Assembly (NCBI RefSeq): GCF_000378045.1
Contig: NZ_KB899094.1
Location: 24,018-88,017, forward strand
DNA: 64,000 nt
From: Marinobacterium rhizophilum DSM 18822
Lineage (GTDB): Bacteria > Pseudomonadota > Gammaproteobacteria > Pseudomonadales > Balneatricaceae
Direction: 5' to 3'
Shown here: positions 62,193 through 64,000 of the stretch, one piece after another
Numbering within the stretch: position 1 is the stretch's first letter
How the letters are laid out: every line of letters begins with the position of its first letter
Program-made: the position numbers and the translations under genes
The notes under the pieces: generated by a model
Database searches by the model: none
Seen by the model: only the letters and a program-made list of their open reading frames with translations
What the model was told of the DNA's origin: nothing

Positions 62193-62543
62193 TCAGCGGG
62201 CAACGTAAAACCATGCAAAGGCTGCGAACAGCAGCCACGACAGAACCAGCAGCACCCAGGGCAGTCGCCCGGCGCCACTGCTTTTGCCCTCGGGCAGCGG
62301 CTGCGTGGCCGAATCCGGGTCGTGTGCCTTGCCCTGGGCTTTCACCTGCTTGATCTGCTTGTTCAGTTCCCGCGCTCTTGCCTTGTGCTGCTTCTTGTAC
62401 TCATCGATACCGCGCTGAATACCCTTGGCGATAAGCTTGGTCTGTTCTTTGGTTTGTCCCGGTTGCTGCGTCGCCCGGGCGACTTTCAGGGCTTCATCCT
62501 GGGTTTCGGGGGAGGGCGCTTTCTGTTTGGAATATCTGACCAT
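62193..62543 (-). CDS. DUF2956 family protein
   Basis: The 116-aa protein matches DUF2956: SPETQDEALKVARATQQPGQ, TKEQTKLIAKGIQRGIDEYK, a highly charged Lys/Arg region (about 45-75) and a C-terminal membrane helix (PWVLLVLSWLLFAAFAWFYV). It is convergent with cobQ. The family is found in marine gammaproteobacteria and has no known function; the layout suggests a membrane-tethered nucleic-acid or phospholipid-binding tail. Confidence 0.85.
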   Translation of the reverse strand: MVRYSKQKAPSPETQDEALKVARATQQPGQTKEQTKLIAKGIQRGIDEYKKQHKARARELNKQIKQVKAQGKAHDPDSATQPLPEGKSSGAGRLPWVLLVLSWLLFAAFAWFYVAR

Positions 62544-62814
62544 CGGTGCTCTCTGTGCAGTGCCGTTTATTCAGCTGCTAACGGTGACCCTGATCCGGGG
62601 CGGGGTCAATGGGCAATGCAGGCGAGCGGCAACTGATCCGGCGCTGGCGGGATAGCGTAACACCCCTGTGAACGCAGAGGTTTGGCACAGATTTGGCGCT
62701 GTTGTGGCCCGTAACCGCTATGCTGGATGCAACAGCCACCCCGCGGGCACGGGGCAGGTTGCAGGCTATGCCGGGCCATTGCTGCCAATGCACCCCAAAC
62801 ACTCAGGAGATCGC

Positions 62815-63363
62815 ATGCGTACTTCTTTAACGGGCATCGCCGCCCTGCTGTTAAGCTCATCGGTCGTGGCGGCCGATTGCAGCGCAGTGCTTGATCACGA
62901 GGTGCGTCTGCTGGCGGATGACAGTGTGGTCAATCTGTGTGATGCCTACGCGAACAAGGTGCTGTTGGTGGTGAATACCGCCAGTAAATGTGCATTTACC
63001 GGTCAGTATGAGGGGCTTGAAACGCTGTATGACGAGTTCCGTGACCGGGGCCTGGTTGTGCTGGGCTTTCCATCCAACGATTTCGGCGGCCAGGAGCCTG
63101 GTTCCGAGCAGCAAATACAGAATTTCTGCCGTTCGACCTACAGCGTGCGCTTTCCGATGTTTGCCAAGTCTTCCGTCAGGGGCGACACCGCCACGGTGTT
63201 CTGGAAAAACCTCGCGGCGGTCAGTGGCACGGCGCCCAAATGGAATTTTCACAAATACCTGATCGGCCGCGATGGTCAGTTTGTGGCCGAGTACTCAAGC
63301 CTGACCCGCCCTGACAGCGCGCGTCTGCGCCAGCAGATTGAAGCTTTACTGGACGCTGACTGA
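62815..63363 (+). CDS. Glutathione peroxidase family protein, exported
   Basis: The 182-aa product has a signal peptide (TSLTGIAALLLSSSVVAADC) and a thioredoxin-fold peroxidase domain: the active-site cysteine in NTASKCAFTGQYEGL, the glutamine in GFPSNDFGGQEPGS and the tryptophan in KWNFHKYLIGRDG. A cysteine replaces selenocysteine, as usual in bacteria. It likely reduces peroxides in the periplasm, possibly using thioredoxin-like donors. Confidence 0.92.
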   Translation: MRTSLTGIAALLLSSSVVAADCSAVLDHEVRLLADDSVVNLCDAYANKVLLVVNTASKCAFTGQYEGLETLYDEFRDRGLVVLGFPSNDFGGQEPGSEQQIQNFCRSTYSVRFPMFAKSSVRGDTATVFWKNLAAVSGTAPKWNFHKYLIGRDGQFVAEYSSLTRPDSARLRQQIEALLDAD

Positions 63364-63388
63364 CGCTCGAGCCGCGCCGCGCCGCGGA

Positions 63389-63577
63389 TCAGAGGTTGAA
63401 CGGCGTGACGATATTGATGCGCGAGCGGGTTTCGGCGATATCCTTCGGCACTGCCCCGTGGCGTTGCAGCAGGTAGAGGCAGGCGCGGTGGGCATCCTGT
63501 TCCAGGTCATGGTCGATGATGGCGTCAGTCCTTTGATCCTGCAGTAACGCACGGTTGTCGTGATCCGCTGCGTGGAA
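63389..63577 (-). pseudogene. 3' remnant of an unidentified gene
   Basis: An open minus-strand frame ends with YLLQRHGAVPKDIAETRS and VTPFNL before TGA, with coding-like composition (LEQDAHRACLYLLQRHG). It has no start codon and is cut by a TGA at 63578. It looks like the C-terminal ~60 codons of a gene whose 5' part was lost next to the tandem repeats. Confidence 0.5.
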
Positions 63578-63624
63578 TCAGCCGACAACGGTTCCCGCTG
63601 GGTCGAGTTCTGAGCGGTATACCC

Positions 63625-64000
63625 GCTACAGGCAGGATGTGGCGCAGCCCATCGATTCCATTAAACGGTTGATGCATCGTTGGGCTACGCCCCTTCGGGC
63701 CTGCGCCCAACCGACCAACCGCGCCCGCGGTATGACCGCCATGGATGGCGTAAACACTACAGGTAGGATGTGGCGCAGCGCAGTGAAGCCCATCAATCCC
63801 ACCAATCCCATTAAACGGTTGATGCATCGTTGGGCTACGACCCTTCGGGCCTGCGCCCAACCGACCAACCGCGCCCGCGATATGACCGCCAAAGATGGCA
63901 TACACGCTACAGGTAGGATGTGGCGCAGCGAAGCGAAGCCCATCAATCCCACCAATCCCATTAAACGGTTGATGCATCGTTGGGCTACGCCCCTTCGGGC
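63625..64000. repeat. Tandem repeat of ~132-150 bp, three units
   Basis: Units begin CTACAGGCAGGATGTGGCGC or CTACAGGTAGGATGTGGCGC at 63625, 63757 and 63907. Each holds CCATTAAACGGTTGATGCAT, CGTTGGGCTACG and CCTTCGGGCCTGCGCCCAAC. The first unit lacks an 18-bp segment (CCCATCAATCCCACC region). The array runs off the end of the window. Confidence 0.9.

Noticed and set aside
63525..63977. Minus-strand frame with internally repeated peptide
   Set aside because: The peptide repeat simply reflects the tandem DNA repeat; no start signal.

Overview
The window comes from a high-GC gammaproteobacterial chromosome, probably a marine or estuarine Oceanospirillales-type organism (Marinobacterium/Neptunomonas-like). 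This is inferred from the 491-aa ilvC with divergent ilvY, fadB, a DUF2956 protein, LodA/LodB-type quinoprotein genes, an N-methylglutamate gene cluster and an integron cassette array. No rRNA, tRNA, CRISPR array or integrase gene was seen.

Layout. (1) 1-15277: methylated-amine catabolism. A truncated ammonium/methylammonium transporter gene and a 55-aa membrane microprotein are followed by a GcvT-like protein, a divergent XRE-cupin regulator, and an operon-like run purU-mgdABCD-gmaS-mgsABC-folD. Together these encode uptake, gamma-glutamylmethylamide synthetase, N-methylglutamate synthase, N-methylglutamate dehydrogenase and tetrahydrofolate-linked one-carbon oxidation. (2) 15278-20279: ethanolamine use (eutB, eutC, a second amt, a second 54-aa microprotein, a divergent AraC regulator). 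No microcompartment shell genes are present. (3) 20458-26684: a tail-anchored-looking protein, then a three-gene run lodA-like, lodB-like, multicopper oxidase. (4) 27043-41291: housekeeping and metabolic genes: a PAS diguanylate cyclase, an ABM monooxygenase, an exported truncated haemoglobin, EcsC, rhlE, a ModF-like ATPase, ilvC/ilvY, a sterol-desaturase-family protein, dienelactone hydrolase, an orphan branched-chain-type binding protein and a fluoroacetate-dehalogenase-like enzyme.

(5) About 41.5-50 kb: an AT-rich accessory block that reads as an integron cassette array without an integrase (CALIN type). All genes are on the minus strand and most are separated by attC-like palindromes with inverse-core and core ends. 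Cargo includes a DUF5343/Swt1-type HEPN pair, another HEPN-like protein, a PIN-like nuclease, a SAM methyltransferase, a CcbP-type calcium-binding protein, a GFA-family protein, and several small or unrecognised proteins. A diverged ~270-bp direct repeat occurs at 44599-44867 and 49715-49985, each copy just upstream of a cassette gene. This is the strongest candidate region for an undescribed system.

(6) 50.5-64 kb: an AraC-type regulator, two 167-bp MITE-like elements, fadB without fadA, then a cobalamin riboswitch controlling a cobalamin uptake and corrinoid synthesis cluster (btuB, membrane protein, cobO, bluB, cobD, cobC, cobQ). A DUF2956 protein, a periplasmic glutathione peroxidase, a gene remnant and a ~150-bp tandem repeat close the window. 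The B12 cluster is metabolically linked to ethanolamine ammonia-lyase, which needs adenosylcobalamin.
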